A DNA stretch of 64,000 bases, taken from positions 11,157,387-11,221,386 of the forward strand of contig OU612069.1 in assembly GCA_914767715.1 (NCBI GenBank), in the 5' to 3' direction. The position numbers and the translations under genes were made by a program. Below are positions 47,732 through 60,700 of this stretch, piece by piece. Position 1 is the stretch's first letter, and the number at the start of each line of letters is the position of its first letter. This DNA is from Membranipora membranacea (lineage: Eukaryota; Bryozoa; Gymnolaemata; Cheilostomatida; Membraniporidae). The notes beneath the pieces are model-generated. The model saw only the letters and a program-made list of their open reading frames with translations. It was not told where the DNA came from and did not search any database.

Positions 47732-50700
47732 ATGAAGAAGAGTATACTAGCTGCTGCGACAGCCAAACGTAAGATGTCTGAATCAGAAAACACACAGCAG
47801 CAGAACCAGCCGGCTAAACGCGCTGCTCTCGGTGATCTTACTAACGTAAGTACGAGACATCTGGAGGGTGTAACCTTGTATGTCTGTCTGACTTGAACAA
47901 TATTATCATATAAAATTCACTGATGTTACTTCAACACCGTACGAAAAGCAACATCGTTGGATATGTTCCATAGCACCCTTCTCTATTTATTTCTAAAACA
48001 ACGCAACATAAGATGAACAAAATCGCAGTCAGTCATGTTTATTTCAGGTGATTTGACCTCAAAATATTTTTGCCACATCAACTATCACCCAATATAACGT
48101 CAACCCAAGACCATTGAGCTGATGAATTATAATATGTTTCCATATATCATGTCATACTCTGTACTTAATTAGTCAACTGAGACAAACGAGTGTTTGGAGA
48201 CTTTTATCTGATCTGATACTCAACTGCTGTTTTGCATTCTTACAGAGAAAGGCCCAAGGAGCCAAGAAAGGCATTAAAACAAAATCATTGAGATCTATCA
48301 CAGATAGCGATACGTGCAGTATAAGTTCTCAGGAGAACTCATTGTCCTCACAGAAATCACTTAACAAACAGAGGTAGGCTATGGATGATTGATGAGAGAA
48401 CAAAATTTGAGTGTATGTTTTCTAATATTGAACTTGAATGTGACCTGTACAGCTTATCTCGTAGAGTTACTCTAAGATATGGGGTGGTGCAAAGTCACCC
48501 ACACCAATGACTAAGAGTTTGGCCTACAAAATTGTCAGATTAAATGGTAGCTGATCACTTGTCATCAATTGCAATTTGTTTTGAGTCTGAGAACGCCGCT
48601 TCATCAAACATACTGAATCATCGTCTATTCGAACATTCCAATCGCACTTTTCTTATCGTTACATTCCTGTCTGGCCCCGAGGGTTTTTCTTCTTGTTTGT
48701 GCTGTATATCCAATAGTGCTATTTTTTGAAAGCTCCTTGTTCTAGCATGGGCTTACGCCCATGCTAGAACAAGGGCTTTTGACTTCTTTCTATTTGATGC
48801 CAGGCAATTTGGTTGGTAAAATAAACCAGACACAGATTTGTGACATGGCTGTTTGTCCTTAGTTCATCTTGTTGTATTACTTGTGTCAAATCAGATTTCC
48901 ACATCGGACATCTTGCGTGCTACTTGGAGCTAAGATCAATCTGGCCGAAACACACTACTGCATAGATCGGCGAATGCCCGGATTAGCTCCCATTCTCAAG
49001 TCATACTCAGTTCTGCGCCGGGTCATTGGTAACAGCTCGAGGTCACTGTACTTTGATGACCATTGTTCAATGGAAGAATTGATTTTATTCTCTCTGGCTT
49101 GGGGTTACCTGTTCGACCAAGGAGTTAGTTGAATCAATATTTTAGACTGAACTACGGATTGATTTTTCTGTGGTTGACTATAGCAGTCATTTTAGCTCAA
49201 ACATAGACACATGAAAAGTCGCTCACACAGTCACAAGGCTTGTAGATTATGCCCAGGGTATACCTATTTAGTTTCTATCGTTGAGCCAGTGTTAGGCTCC
49301 TCTTTTAATCTTGTTGTCAACACTCTCATAGGACTAATTACTACTTTGCACATCAACCTTGAACAATAAGATCTGGTTATCACTGGTGCCATTGATTGAC
49401 TGATTTGATATGACTGAGACAGTGATGTTGAGTATCAATGGGACAGCTTGTGGACAATGCAAGTTGGGTAACTTGTTATGTTGGGCTCTAGCAGTCAAAA
49501 TCTTAATGAGTTTGAACACCTCCCCGTTATTCACAGACATAGTCATTGTGTACGTACGCTTCCTATCACAGTTCACCCATCTTCTTTCATAAATCTGAGT
49601 TTTTTTGGATAATTACGATCACGATAGGTCTGGGTCTTGCCAGTTTTGACTGTTGAAAAAAATATCCACTTTCTGCCATTCGTAGTTTTGAGGATCTGGG
49701 ATTGCAATGAGTGAATATAAATAGCAAGTCTGTTTAGTGCCAACTGTCCCATAGTTCTCGTTGTCAGCCTGTAATCAACACTTCTGGTGGTATCGACTGC
49801 TGAACAAGTAGGAGCTTGAGTCCCTCCATGTATAGGACAGCATACAATTTGTTTACTTATAAACATAGCATGTTGGTTAACTTGACATTGCTCTCCTTTT
49901 AGCTCTTACTAGCAAATAAAATGTTGTACTTCTGTGTTATACTTTCTCATCAAGATTGTTGCCATCCTTACCCACTGGTGGTAAATACTCTGTCTTTGAC
50001 ACGCTCAACTTTACTCTCACACTCTCCATTCTCTCCCTCCATACCTCCAACCTTCTTTCCAGATTTTCACGACTGTTGATCATTATTGTGATGTCCTTAA
50101 ATTCCTCATCACTCTTATTTTTACAGCTCTAAGGACTCGATTAAGACAGACATACAGGCACTGAATGAGATTAACACACATATCTCCTCAGGTAGTGGTA
50201 CAGTTAAGTCTGAATCTGTTATTGTAACTCAGAGAGAACCTCACAGAGTGGATCCTTCCATACTACACATACCAGATCGTGAGTATAACAACTACATACA
50301 ACATACACACTAGATAAGTAAATATTGTGACTATTCCGGGGGGGGGGGGGGGTGCTACCTAATGTTGGCTAGGACAGCTTTTTGCTGACTAATGATGTTG
50401 AGTTAATATTAGCTAGTCATTACTTTCGGCCATTCCTGCATATGTTTTACCGTTATTACGTGGGCTATGCTCTATCCTATATGTGAGCGCAGTTTAAATG
50501 GAGCATGCTTTCTTGCCAGAAAATGCCTTACTAATGTCAAACTTTCGCATTGGATTTATGGATGATTCATGTTGTTTGCTTTGCAAAACTTCAACAAAAA
50601 CCCATGTATCTATGATTGTGTGCAAAGTAGTAGCTAAGTATAGCATATCAGCTGCAACTGGCTGAGATTAATTTACTGACTCTATTCACTCATGAAACTG

Positions 50701-53700
50701 ACTCCTATAGAAATAAGCATGTCATCAATTTCCAATAGCCAAATTTATGGCTTGCTAGAATTCACTCAACCTCATTGCTCAGCATCAAATCCCGCCTAAG
50801 CCAGTATGAATGGCAATGGCAAACATCAAGCTGCCCCTACACTAGCGCCACTTATTAAACTCTGAAACTAGGAGTAGGAGGTAGCTCAGTTGGTTAGTGC
50901 GCCGTCCCTTCAGCATGCAAATGTTGAAGGTCGTGGGTTTGAATCCCACTGAAGTCTACTGACTGCTGGTGTTTGGTTGGACCCCCAGGTGTGCTCCGAC
51001 CTGCCTGCAAACTGAGAGCAAATGGGTGCAGATATTGCAGCCCAGCCCCTAAGGCAACTAGTATTTCGCCGCCCATGCTTCGGGATGTGGCGTGTGATAT
51101 GTCATCTGATTTTAATCAACCTTTTTTTTTTAATCAACCTGACTTATGATTTCGCCTGGATACACTATCATCTATCCTAATGAGACAGGACACACCCTTA
51201 TAAGATTTGCCAACTGTCTCTTGCTTTTGAACCAAAATTTATGGACTGTGCACATTATCTGCGCCCGATTGGTTTGTTTAATTTTAAGACCCTCTCTCCA
51301 GAGATATTTACGTAAAATCAAAAACCTTCACCGGATGCATAAAATTGCTAAAAAGAATCCCCCTTGAATAAGGTAAAAGCAAAAAAAATCAATACTGACT
51401 GACTAAATGTAATTCTCGACTTCGGTATATAAAAATCGGATAAATTGGTGGTTGATCGTTTAGGTCTTAAAACTGTATGGTCCAGTGATGTACATAGTTC
51501 AGTTATATTTGCAGCGCCTACAGCACACGGCCGTGTAGACATACAGTATCAGGATATCGATAAGGAGAATGAACTGGATACGTTCCAGAGCCCAGAGTAC
51601 GCACAAGATATATTCAACTACTACAAATCTAAAGAGGTATATACCCTCAACACATTACATCATAGGACTTTTTGAGAAGTTTGTAGTTTCATTATTAAAT
51701 TTGTTTACCCTACTTGTAAGTTTCATCGAAACAAGATCCAGTCAGCTATATTTATAAAATGAGAAAATTCTTTTTGAGGAAACTTTTCTGTGTACAAAAG
51801 TAGGGTTAGGTTGTTGATCAGTACATGGTTATCATATCTGGGCTCTGTGATAGTGAAACTTGGCGTATCCAATCATGTTGGTAACTCACATACTGACTTG
51901 ACAGGGTGACATATTTGTAATTGATTTATGCACACCAGAAATATCTGTAGGAAATGTAGATGGAAGCATGATTCTTTGACGACCCACTTGTTTGTTGCTT
52001 CAATTCTCACACTTAGAGCACACCCAGTTAGTTTGAATTTTTATACCTTCACGCCCATTATACAAAATTTAAATGATAACATAAGAATAATATATACTTT
52101 TATTGATCTAACCGGTATATAATGTGATACCGATGAGGTTGTGATTTACATAAATATATGCATGATATAGCTAATCGTTTGTGTCAGTCAGGTTAAGATT
52201 TTGAAAAAAAAGCTACATGTATGTTAAAGTTAAGATGATCAAGTTATCGGACTGTATTGATTGGAGACATTTGACACTTTTATGTATTTTGTTATGTAGG
52301 AGGAATGTTTGGTGGATGATTACATAGTGAGACAGTCAGACATTACGCCTGCTATGAGGGCCGTACTTGTAGACTGGATAGTCGAAGTGCAAGAGAACTT
52401 TGAGCTGAACCACGAAACTCTCTACTTGGCTGTCAGACTCACAGACCATTACCTGATGAAGAAGAATGTGTCTAAAGACGCTCTGCAGCTGGTCGGTGCC
52501 GCTGCCATCTTTATCGGCTGCAAATTTGATGTGAGTAATTATGATCGATGCTGGGGGATACACTGATTACGTAATATACTATTGCATGTATATCTCTGAT
52601 CGATAGAGAGTAAACTAATACTACTAATACTTAGTATAAGTACCATCACAAGGATTTTGGTGTAAGGACCCATGTTCAATTTTATTAATTACTGCATTGA
52701 ACTAACGTTCAGAGATACACATGATCATAGTGTTGTATCGATGTATGTCTGGTTGGCGGATACACAATTTGTTCTTAGCTTACATCCAGCTCTATTGAGA
52801 TACGCATGTTGATGGTCTAATCCTGCTGAGGGTTTGGTATGACAGCAACCAGGCCAGGAGGCACTGACATATATATTCATGGGAACATTTTCTCATCAGT
52901 AATGCTATGGCCGACCCCTTGTAAACATTGTCAAGTAGCTTGCCTGAGTTGTTCAAAGTTTGTTACTTGGACATCAGTCAATGCATAACATTAAAACTGC
53001 CAGAATTCAAGCTAGTTTCGATTACTGACACAAAGTTATATACTGATGCAATTTCTTCGGAAATAGCCATACTGTGTATTTTACCACAAATCCACAAATT
53101 CATATTCTTCAACATAGTCTCATGCCATATAATGCTGTCAAAATGCTATGAATTATATATATATATTTCATAGATAGGTATCCACTTTATTTTTACCGCT
53201 CAAAATAGTACATGTTGATATGGCTATCATAATAAGAGCGAGTATTACATAAGACGCAAAAACTCAAGATCAATATGTCTTTGATATATATGATTTAATA
53301 TTATATAATATATTTATTTGTTCCATTAGGAGAGAATCCCCCCTATGGTAGATGATTTCTTGTATATATGTGATGATGCGTATAATCGTATGGAGTTTGT
53401 ACGCATGGAGAAGGATATCCTCCGTACAGTGGACTTTAACCTCGGCATGCCGATCTCATACAGATTCCTCAGAAGGTTCGCCAAGGTAAGCTCAGCTAGT
53501 GCCAGACCATGCTTACAGTTCTGGGGGGTCTTTCCTCACTGATGACGTGATATACTATTGCATGTATATCTCTGATCGATAGAGAGTGAATTTATTCATC
53601 TAGTAAGAGTACCATCACAAGGAGTTTGGCGTGACAACCCGTGTTCAAGTTTACTAATTAGGGGTGGGTACATGTTAGGTACTGCTACTAAATTGACTCT

Positions 53701-55993
53701 GACGATCAGATATACACATGTCAATATTTTATTCTCGATGTCAGTGCGGGGTCTTTCAATAGAAACTGCCAAAACTGCAATCTGATCACTCAGTGTGTGA
53801 ATGAGCGATACCTGCTAGGCTCTCACTTTCAACTCGCACACTCATTGATGGAGCTATATACATTCTGAGTGAGCGTTTTAGGAATGTATTTGTCTAATTG
53901 AAAGACCAAGTGAGCCATAATTTCGAGTAATGTGATAGTGATAACTTGCTTTGGTAAAGGATCGCTTTTTCAAATTGAAAGACCCCCTGACTTATATCCC
54001 AACATTTGATTGCTGTAAAAGCTGAAGTGAAATCCTAATAAAGTTTACAACTAGTACATTTTGGTGTCCAGAAAGTGTTCCCCCATCCACTCAAAAATTT
54101 GTAACCATTTTTGATTGGATCTTACTAAGAAGGCTAAACTGATTATGTTAACTGACTTGGTGTGAGTATCAAGCTGTCCTTAATTCTGCTGTGGGTTGAT
54201 CATTTTGTTATTGTTATTGTTTTCACCTTTGGTTATTGTCTGCTCTCTGACTTTTGCCCTTTGAGAGGGGATAACTTCAAAGTTATGATGAATACCTCTA
54301 ATTGGGATGTAATTATTTTCGCCTATGTCTCCTGTATGTTTTCTTTGGTCTATACGCATGAGATTATGATAGAAGTAAAGCCAATGGCTTCAACGGTGTC
54401 CAAAGGCTATTCAAAAGGTTGCCATGATGCTCTCAATTAGACTGAGACCTTCAATATGATACCAAATATAGAATGGCGTAACTATAGCTTTTAGGAAATA
54501 AAATTCATTCAATATTAATTACATAAATATCTATTTTCTTCACAGGCTGGTAAGAAGACGATGGCGTGTCTAACTCTAGCTCGATATATTAATGAGACGG
54601 CTCTGATGTCTTATAAGATTGTCAAACACAAAGAGTCTCTGATAGCTGCAGGCTGTCTGAGGCTGGCTATGCTTATGTCTCATCCAGATCATTCATGGGT
54701 AAGGTCTACCACAGCTCAAATCTGATGATGTAATGACAGAATTGCTGTCTATGCAGCTTAACGGTGCTGGGGTGATTACATCACCACACTGCTAGCGGGG
54801 TATCGTTTGTAAGGTTTTTGGTTTGTTAATGTTAGCTAGCTCTGAATTTTGGTTGCTCATATTGGAGTTTATATTATGATATTCTGTCGCTGAGTAAATG
54901 TTAGCACTAGTCTATAATTTCACTATTTCAAGCCTACTCGCGATGGAAAATTTTTCATTCTTCAAATACTTCACTTATCAAGGGTATGTGTAGATCAAGT
55001 ATGCCTGCATTCTTAATTGATCCCCCCATACTGATAAGCCACAGAAGATGTGAGCTATTCTGAACCAGGCAAACTGGATCAATTTTAGGTATATATAGCT
55101 AATAACAGCTGGCATGTCTCTTCTAGTGTTATCATTTATATATAATATTATATAAATATAACACATTATATTGTTTTGTTATTTTTTGTTACAGAATGAG
55201 ACTCTGGTACACTACTCTGGTTATGAGGAGATAGATCTCAAACCGATGGTTTCTCTACTCAACGGTATCATGCATAATAAGAACCCAGCACTCAAAACTA
55301 TCTCCAATAAATACTCACACGCGTAAGTAATAATCTTTTCTTTTACTCATATTTTCCTGAAATGCACTAGTCAGTTTTACAAACAAAAACTAATGCCTCA
55401 TATTTGGAGGATATTGATTTTGAGCACAATTGAGGGCAGGATTTTCAAATTGATAGTAAACGAAAGATGATTTTTCACTGGGTTAAATTGTGATTTTTTT
55501 CGACTCAAAACTGCTATCTGTTTTGGTATGTAAAACAAACCTTGCAGTCACAGTAATTAATGAAGTTTGTGGATTAAATCTGTACGTCGAATGGGTGTAT
55601 TTGACTCATCATTACAGTAGTGTTCATATAACTTGTGCTATACAGTGTCTCAACTCACTGGCGACCTGATTATCAAAGACCTATGATAATGTTTTTGGCC
55701 TTACTTAAAGTGCCTGCTAGCCTTGACACTCAATTCATAGCCTTCAGTATAAGGTCTGGAAAGTATGGCATGGTATGCCAATCAATGCTAAAAAAATGGT
55801 TAAGGTCATAACAATAGCTTTCAGTCTCCTTCATGAAGCGCCTTGAAATCTGACTACGCATTCATGCTGTCTACAGCAGCAACTTTTTGTTTCGTTTAGG
55901 GTGTTCTTTGAGGTAGCCAAGAAGCCACTTATAAAAATTGGTGAGTTATACAAAGAGCGGACTGAGAGTAAAGTTACAACTACACAAGTGTGA
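47732..55993 (+). CDS. CCNB3: Cyclin B3, 9 exons
   Basis: Exons 47732-47845, 48246-48373, 50127-50278, 51515-51636, 52300-52530, 53330-53485, 54546-54698, 55195-55322, 55900-55993 join with consistent phases to 425 residues. The N-terminal region has a destruction box RAALGDLTN (residues 30-38) at the end of exon 1 and a KEN box (about 148-150) in DIDKENELD, both signals for APC/C-driven degradation. The cyclin box begins around MRAVLVDWIVEVQENFEL. Diagnostic B3 sequence includes GCKFDERIPPMVDDFLYICD and PISYRFLRRFAK, and the C-terminal cyclin fold has NKYSHAVFFEVAKKPL. In animals cyclin B3 partners CDK1 in mitosis and the meiotic metaphase-anaphase transition. The length fits the short invertebrate form rather than the large mammalian one. 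The start follows an acceptor-like cttttag, so a non-coding exon 1 is likely. Confidence 0.95.
48731..48778. repeat. Perfect 17-bp hairpin in cyclin B3 intron 2
   Basis: Arms 48736-48752 (cttgttctagcatgggc) and 48757-48773 are exact inverses around a 4-nt loop (ttac), with partial pairing continuing outward. Not AT-rich, no second copy seen. Confidence 0.85.
50338..50352. repeat. Poly-G run of about 15
   Basis: Uninterrupted G run 60 nt downstream of the cyclin B3 exon ending at 50278. Runs of this kind can form quadruplexes and are error-prone in assembly. Confidence 0.85.
50870..51075 (+). mobile_element. tRNA-derived SINE
   Basis: Head aggaggtagctcagttggtt and B box gggtttgaatccc, body with ccaggtgtgctccgacctg, tail ending gcttcgggatgtggcgtg. 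In a cyclin B3 intron. Confidence 0.85.
52561..52757 (+). mobile_element. Family A MITE, copy A5
   Basis: Starts 30 nt after the cyclin B3 exon ending at 52530. Flanking ggatacac is repeated (52556-52563 and 52758-52765). The internal part is shortened relative to other copies. Confidence 0.8.
52830..53005 (-). repeat. Dispersed repeat F, antisense copy
   Basis: Reverse-complement match to 28740-28985 (block tgacatcagtcaatgcataa region). In a cyclin B3 intron. Confidence 0.65.
53535..53748 (+). mobile_element. Family A MITE, copy A6
   Basis: Complete copy with termini ctcactga / tcagtgcg and exact direct repeats gggtctttc (53526-53534 and 53749-53757), a 9-bp target duplication. It starts 49 nt after the cyclin B3 exon ending at 53485. 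A 9-11 bp duplication is typical of the Mutator superfamily; that assignment is an inference. Confidence 0.9.
54368..54498 (-). mobile_element. Family D element, one arm only
   Basis: Right arm with gcttcaacggtgtccaaagg and gaccttcaatatgatacc blocks. Ends about 45 nt upstream of the cyclin B3 exon at 54546. Confidence 0.7.
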
Positions 55994-56582
55994 GGAGCTC
56001 TAGCCTACGCCTCTCGACGAAACCCCTAGAGTGTCATTGACCTGAGGCTGTTTTCCCAAGTAATTCCAAGTTGATCGATTTTCTACTTGCCTTACTCATT
56101 TCGGAGTCTCTACTGCAATATGGTTGGTTTAATCAAGTCGAGTTTTTAGTCCGAAGCTCGACTTGCCACAACTTGGTCAAACATTCGTATAATTTTACTC
56201 ATTGCCCATGAGGTTCAGTTGGGCATTAGGACAAGATTTTATTATCATACGAAATTCATTATTTTAACCTCCATATTACGTATTATCAGCTACAGATTTT
56301 AACAAAGTAAGTCTCTCAAACTATTTGCATGCGGTGAAATAGTTCAAGAACAAGTCCTTGACTTTCGTATATAATTCCTATGTGTGAAACAAAGAAGTAG
56401 AACTTGAACTGGATGTGAAATCTTATCCGTAGTAACTTATTCATTACAGTTTTGAACGCAATTTTGTAAAATCAAAATTCCATTTTTATTATGAACTTAG
56501 TATACTGTTCTTATTCATGAAGTAATGTTTCTGTATTAGTCAAGTGTGGCAGTAACCTCAATTCTTTTCACCCTGGTCTCGC

Positions 56583-56588
56583 AATAAA
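56583..56588 (+). terminator. Candidate polyadenylation signal of cyclin B3
   Basis: AATAAA about 590 nt after the cyclin B3 stop. The convergent IgTM-2 gene ends at 57732 on the other strand, so the two 3' ends are about 1 to 1.1 kb apart. Confidence 0.5.
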
Positions 56589-56959
56589 CATTTATTATTA
56601 TTGATATCACTAAATAGCCGGCGATCTAAGAACTCATGTTATTATTATGTGTACATATTTTGCCTTCACAATGGATATAATAACCATTATAAACTATAAT
56701 TATTTTGAAGGAAAATAAAGAGTTGAAACACAAAAGACTTGCATGTTCCTTGGTTGTCCTTGGTCATTGCTTAAAAACGAGTGCAAGTGAGAGTTTCTGG
56801 CATGACATCATCAATTTACTGATCAAAAAAGGTTCTTACCTCAACCAGGTGTCGGTGGCTTTAGTTCTGAACGAATCACCTGTCAACAAACAAAAGTCTC
56901 TAGTTCAGGACCAAACAAACCCTTGTCATGCCGCTGACATATATCTCCAGTTATTCTAA

Positions 56960-56965
56960 TTTATT
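56960..56965 (-). terminator. Candidate polyadenylation signal of IgTM-2
   Basis: TTTATT on the plus strand (AATAAA on the minus strand) about 770 nt beyond the IgTM-2 stop. The region is AT-rich, so this may be chance. Confidence 0.25.
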
Positions 56966-57731
56966 TGATATTTTTTACCTCGTTAATGCTGGCTTAGGTT
57001 TTGTCCGGTTGTTGGTGTGTTATTTTATCTTTAGGTAATATATAAAGTGATGTGACGATGCTCTATATGTACAGTAGCATCTGAGATGCTATTCGAGGCT
57101 CGGAACCCAAGATTAAATTTGTACTGTATGAAGGCAGTCAAAATATGAGATGAAGAGAAAAGACAATTACTAATTTATGTTTGCTATTTGTGCCCGGATT
57201 CTGACATCCCAGGGACGTCTTATCAAACTTGCTACATGTTATTATTGGCGCTGGTTAACCTTAAGCTACTTCAAAACTAAATTCTAGCTAGAAATTTAAA
57301 TCTGTAGGGTGTGTAAGACTATTACCATGCAAGAGATGTATTTTAGGAAATGGAAACTTGTCATACATTTTTCTTATTGGTGCGTTGGAATAATGTTGGA
57401 CTTGCTGTTGTTCAAGTATATTCGTCAAATCAAATGTCCTTTTGCGCAAAGATCATTATTCAATGATGTACGATATATTTTGAGCATCAAACAATAAGAT
57501 TCTTTGTTAAAACCTTGCGTAATGCCAATCACTCTATCTAGTCTACCATTCAAACTGTGTATCTTCTCTCTCCTCTGAGAGAAAACTCAATATTTGAATT
57601 AATATCTCGTGATATACTTTTGCAAGTAGAACAACAACCACTGAGAGTTGATGGTCTGAGCTATTGCTTTACTGACACCTGATGAAACTCAGCTTTGGCC
57701 ATGAAGACATATATGCCAGGTTTGCAGTCCA

Positions 57732-60700
57732 TCAGTTTTCTTTCTTCTTCTTACTTTTAGTATCTTCGATGCTGGCTGTGCTTTTACTCCTGTCTTTTTT
57801 CTAAAACAATAATTCGGAGGCTGCTGATATAGTAAGGATGTAAATAAAAATGCTTTTTTTTCATAGTAATTAGGAGTTTTCAGTTTGTATTTCACAGATT
57901 GTTGACACTCAGTGAACTACAACGAAGTAAGTGTGCGAAAATCTAAGGTTTAGGGTGAATTTATATCAAGCCAAACATACTGTTGCCACTATTTTGTTGT
58001 GTGAAAACTGTCTCACAATATTCTAGTCTTAAAAAGTCTCGCGACTACCTCACAATATCTGAAACGAAACAATGCCCCACGACAGGTCTCATGAATCTGC
58101 ACATACCCGATGTCAGCAACTGATCAAGATGTCCTTTCAAAACTGATAAATAGATTGCAATATACAACCAACACAGAAAAAGTCTCGCTTGCGTTTTTCC
58201 ACTTTGGTTTATACATAAGATCATTTCTGGACAAGCTGGGTCGCCCATAGATTAAGTTTGATTTTGCATTTTGGGTCTCGCTCATTCTGACTGGAGGCTG
58301 CTGTCAGATCGAGGGAAAGCAACTCCGAATAAGGGCAAATCAGATCAACTTGTGTTAAGGTCTAAAAGAACCACCATAAACAACAATTGTGTCGAGGCAG
58401 GTTAATATTTCACTAACCTTTGATATTCTTGAGATGCTACTAGAGATTGATGCTATAGATTTACGCTGAGTCTGCTTTGTCTTAATGTTCTTGCTGTTGA
58501 GGCTTGTTGGCGACTTCTTTGGATTGTGCTTTTGTGCAGTTTTTTGAGGCAACTGTTTCTCGGATTCTCCCAGATTTTTTTCTGTCCCTGAATCTGCACC
58601 TTTCATTTTTGTCGGTTGACTCTTACTGGGATTTGAAGGTATGTCAGATTTAGATTTACTTTTTTCATCAGGTACAGATGTTGCGGATTTGCTTTTCATT
58701 GCGGCTAGCTTTTGGGCAGTGCTGCTTGTCGGCGACCCTTCATGATATATAGTTCCAGGCATGAAATGAACATTATGTGTGTTGCTGACTGAATTGTTTT
58801 CTGTTTTAGCTGGACCATCGTTGTGTATAATTGAAAATTGACCGAGCGACTCGTCATTTGGTTTGGAGAACTTCAGAGAGGCTTCATCAGCTTTAACTGC
58901 CGCGCCTACAACAGCAGCAACAAAAACTATGTCAGCAGAAAAATGGCAAAAGTAACTATAACATGTATACACCGTCAGGTAATTTAAGAGAATTAGAACA
59001 CAAGTCTTATGTTGATGGTGTAAGCCCGACCTCAAACAAGTATGATCAAAAGTATGACGATAGACTGACCAAGCTAGCCTTACCCTATACATCCGACTTC
59101 TTAATGGGATCTCTATGCAGCGAACACTTTTTAAAAATTTCAACAGATAATACCCATCCGCTGAACAATAGAATCAGACCTAACACTCAAAGAAAATCCG
59201 CCCGTAAAGCAGTTATCGACAAATACCGACCCAGCAAATGCCGCACTGTAAAACGGCAGAACAGCTTTTTTGAATTCTATATGAGATTTTTCAACTAGTG
59301 CAATATTTTTCCATCAATTTTTATGTAAACATTTCAATTTTGTCAACCTTTTTAGGAGTGATACAGGAAATGTCTAAATAAACAAACATCAAACATCAAG
59401 TGCCAGAATTTGGAGTTGCCCTCCCTGAAGCGGCTCAACGGTAGAATCGGGGCAGCTGGCATGTGGGCCACATAGATCAAACTTCATTAAGGTGTACCTA
59501 TGTGCCTATATTATACTACCTGATTGAGTTTTATTGCTGAAGGGGTGAAGGAGAGTTTGCTTTGAAATAACTTGCTGATACCCGAAGAAAGTTATAATAT
59601 TAGCTAAAGTTTGGTTTAGATAGTTTGAGGGAATTTATGTTACCTAACATCAATCTTAGCTAGCTAAACTGGAAGCTCATATAAAGTTAAGAGAATGAGT
59701 AAATGTCAGCTAGCAGTAGAGGTACCTATTCCGAACATGTGCGAACAGGTGAACATTTCCGTCGGTGAATATTAACTCTAATGGGTAAAATTCTATCCTG
59801 GGACTCAGGACAACAAAGGGGCCTTGTCCGTATTAAAGGTTGTCATTGTTATTGCTTCTGTGGTATTTTCTACTTATGTATCACTACATTGTGCATTGCT
59901 GAATAGACCAAATTGCTTTGGCTTTGGCTTTTGGTTTTAGTTGTTGTGTAAAGTTGTCTGTTCGTGTTTGATTTTGTTACATACCCAACCTGAGTAGATA
60001 ACTCCAAATTGTTGGACTAAATTCAAGTCTAGGAATCAGTAGTCATGCCTTATTGACCTAAACCATTGTTACTGCCTTACCTCCATCAGATCTCCTGCTC
60101 TGATAAGAGAACACAATCAAGCTGACAGCTGCGCCAATCACGAAGATAGCTGTAACCACGATCATAATAACATTTGGTTTGCTTAGCCCTCCGCTCGACT
60201 TCCCAACTCTGCTGAATGAATTACTTGTATCCTCCCAGTGAACTTTCCATGTGTAGGTAAGATTCTTTGGCCCTTTTATGTAGTAGTAATTTATTCCTGC
60301 AATGGAGTAGCAAATAGCATAATATGCTTTCCGAAGAAAAAATTTGGATTTTATCTATCATATCAACAACTCTACAAATGTAGTATCAGAAAACAAATAT
60401 AGAAATTAAAATGTGAGTAGACAAATTTGTTTCTTGTACATTGCAGAGCCGGTCAAACAATTGTATAATGATGAGATAAAGTGAAACAGCTGTATGAGCA
60501 GCACTAATGGTTTGCAGCTGATGACTCAAATTGATGGCGAGGAGTACATTATGCTGTTGGCATATTGGGTATTGTCCAGATCAAGTTTGGTCCATTTGCC
60601 TGTATTCCAGTTGCTCCTTTCCACTGGTCACTGGATCAGGAGCAACTCGGAATGCAGGTAAATGGACCAGGCTAGGGCTAGGTGTTGTCTATAGGGTACT

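Noticed and set aside
56705-56959. 84-codon frame between cyclin B3 and IgTM-2
   Set aside because: It lacks an ATG near its start, splice context or recognisable motif and lies in the convergent 3' region.
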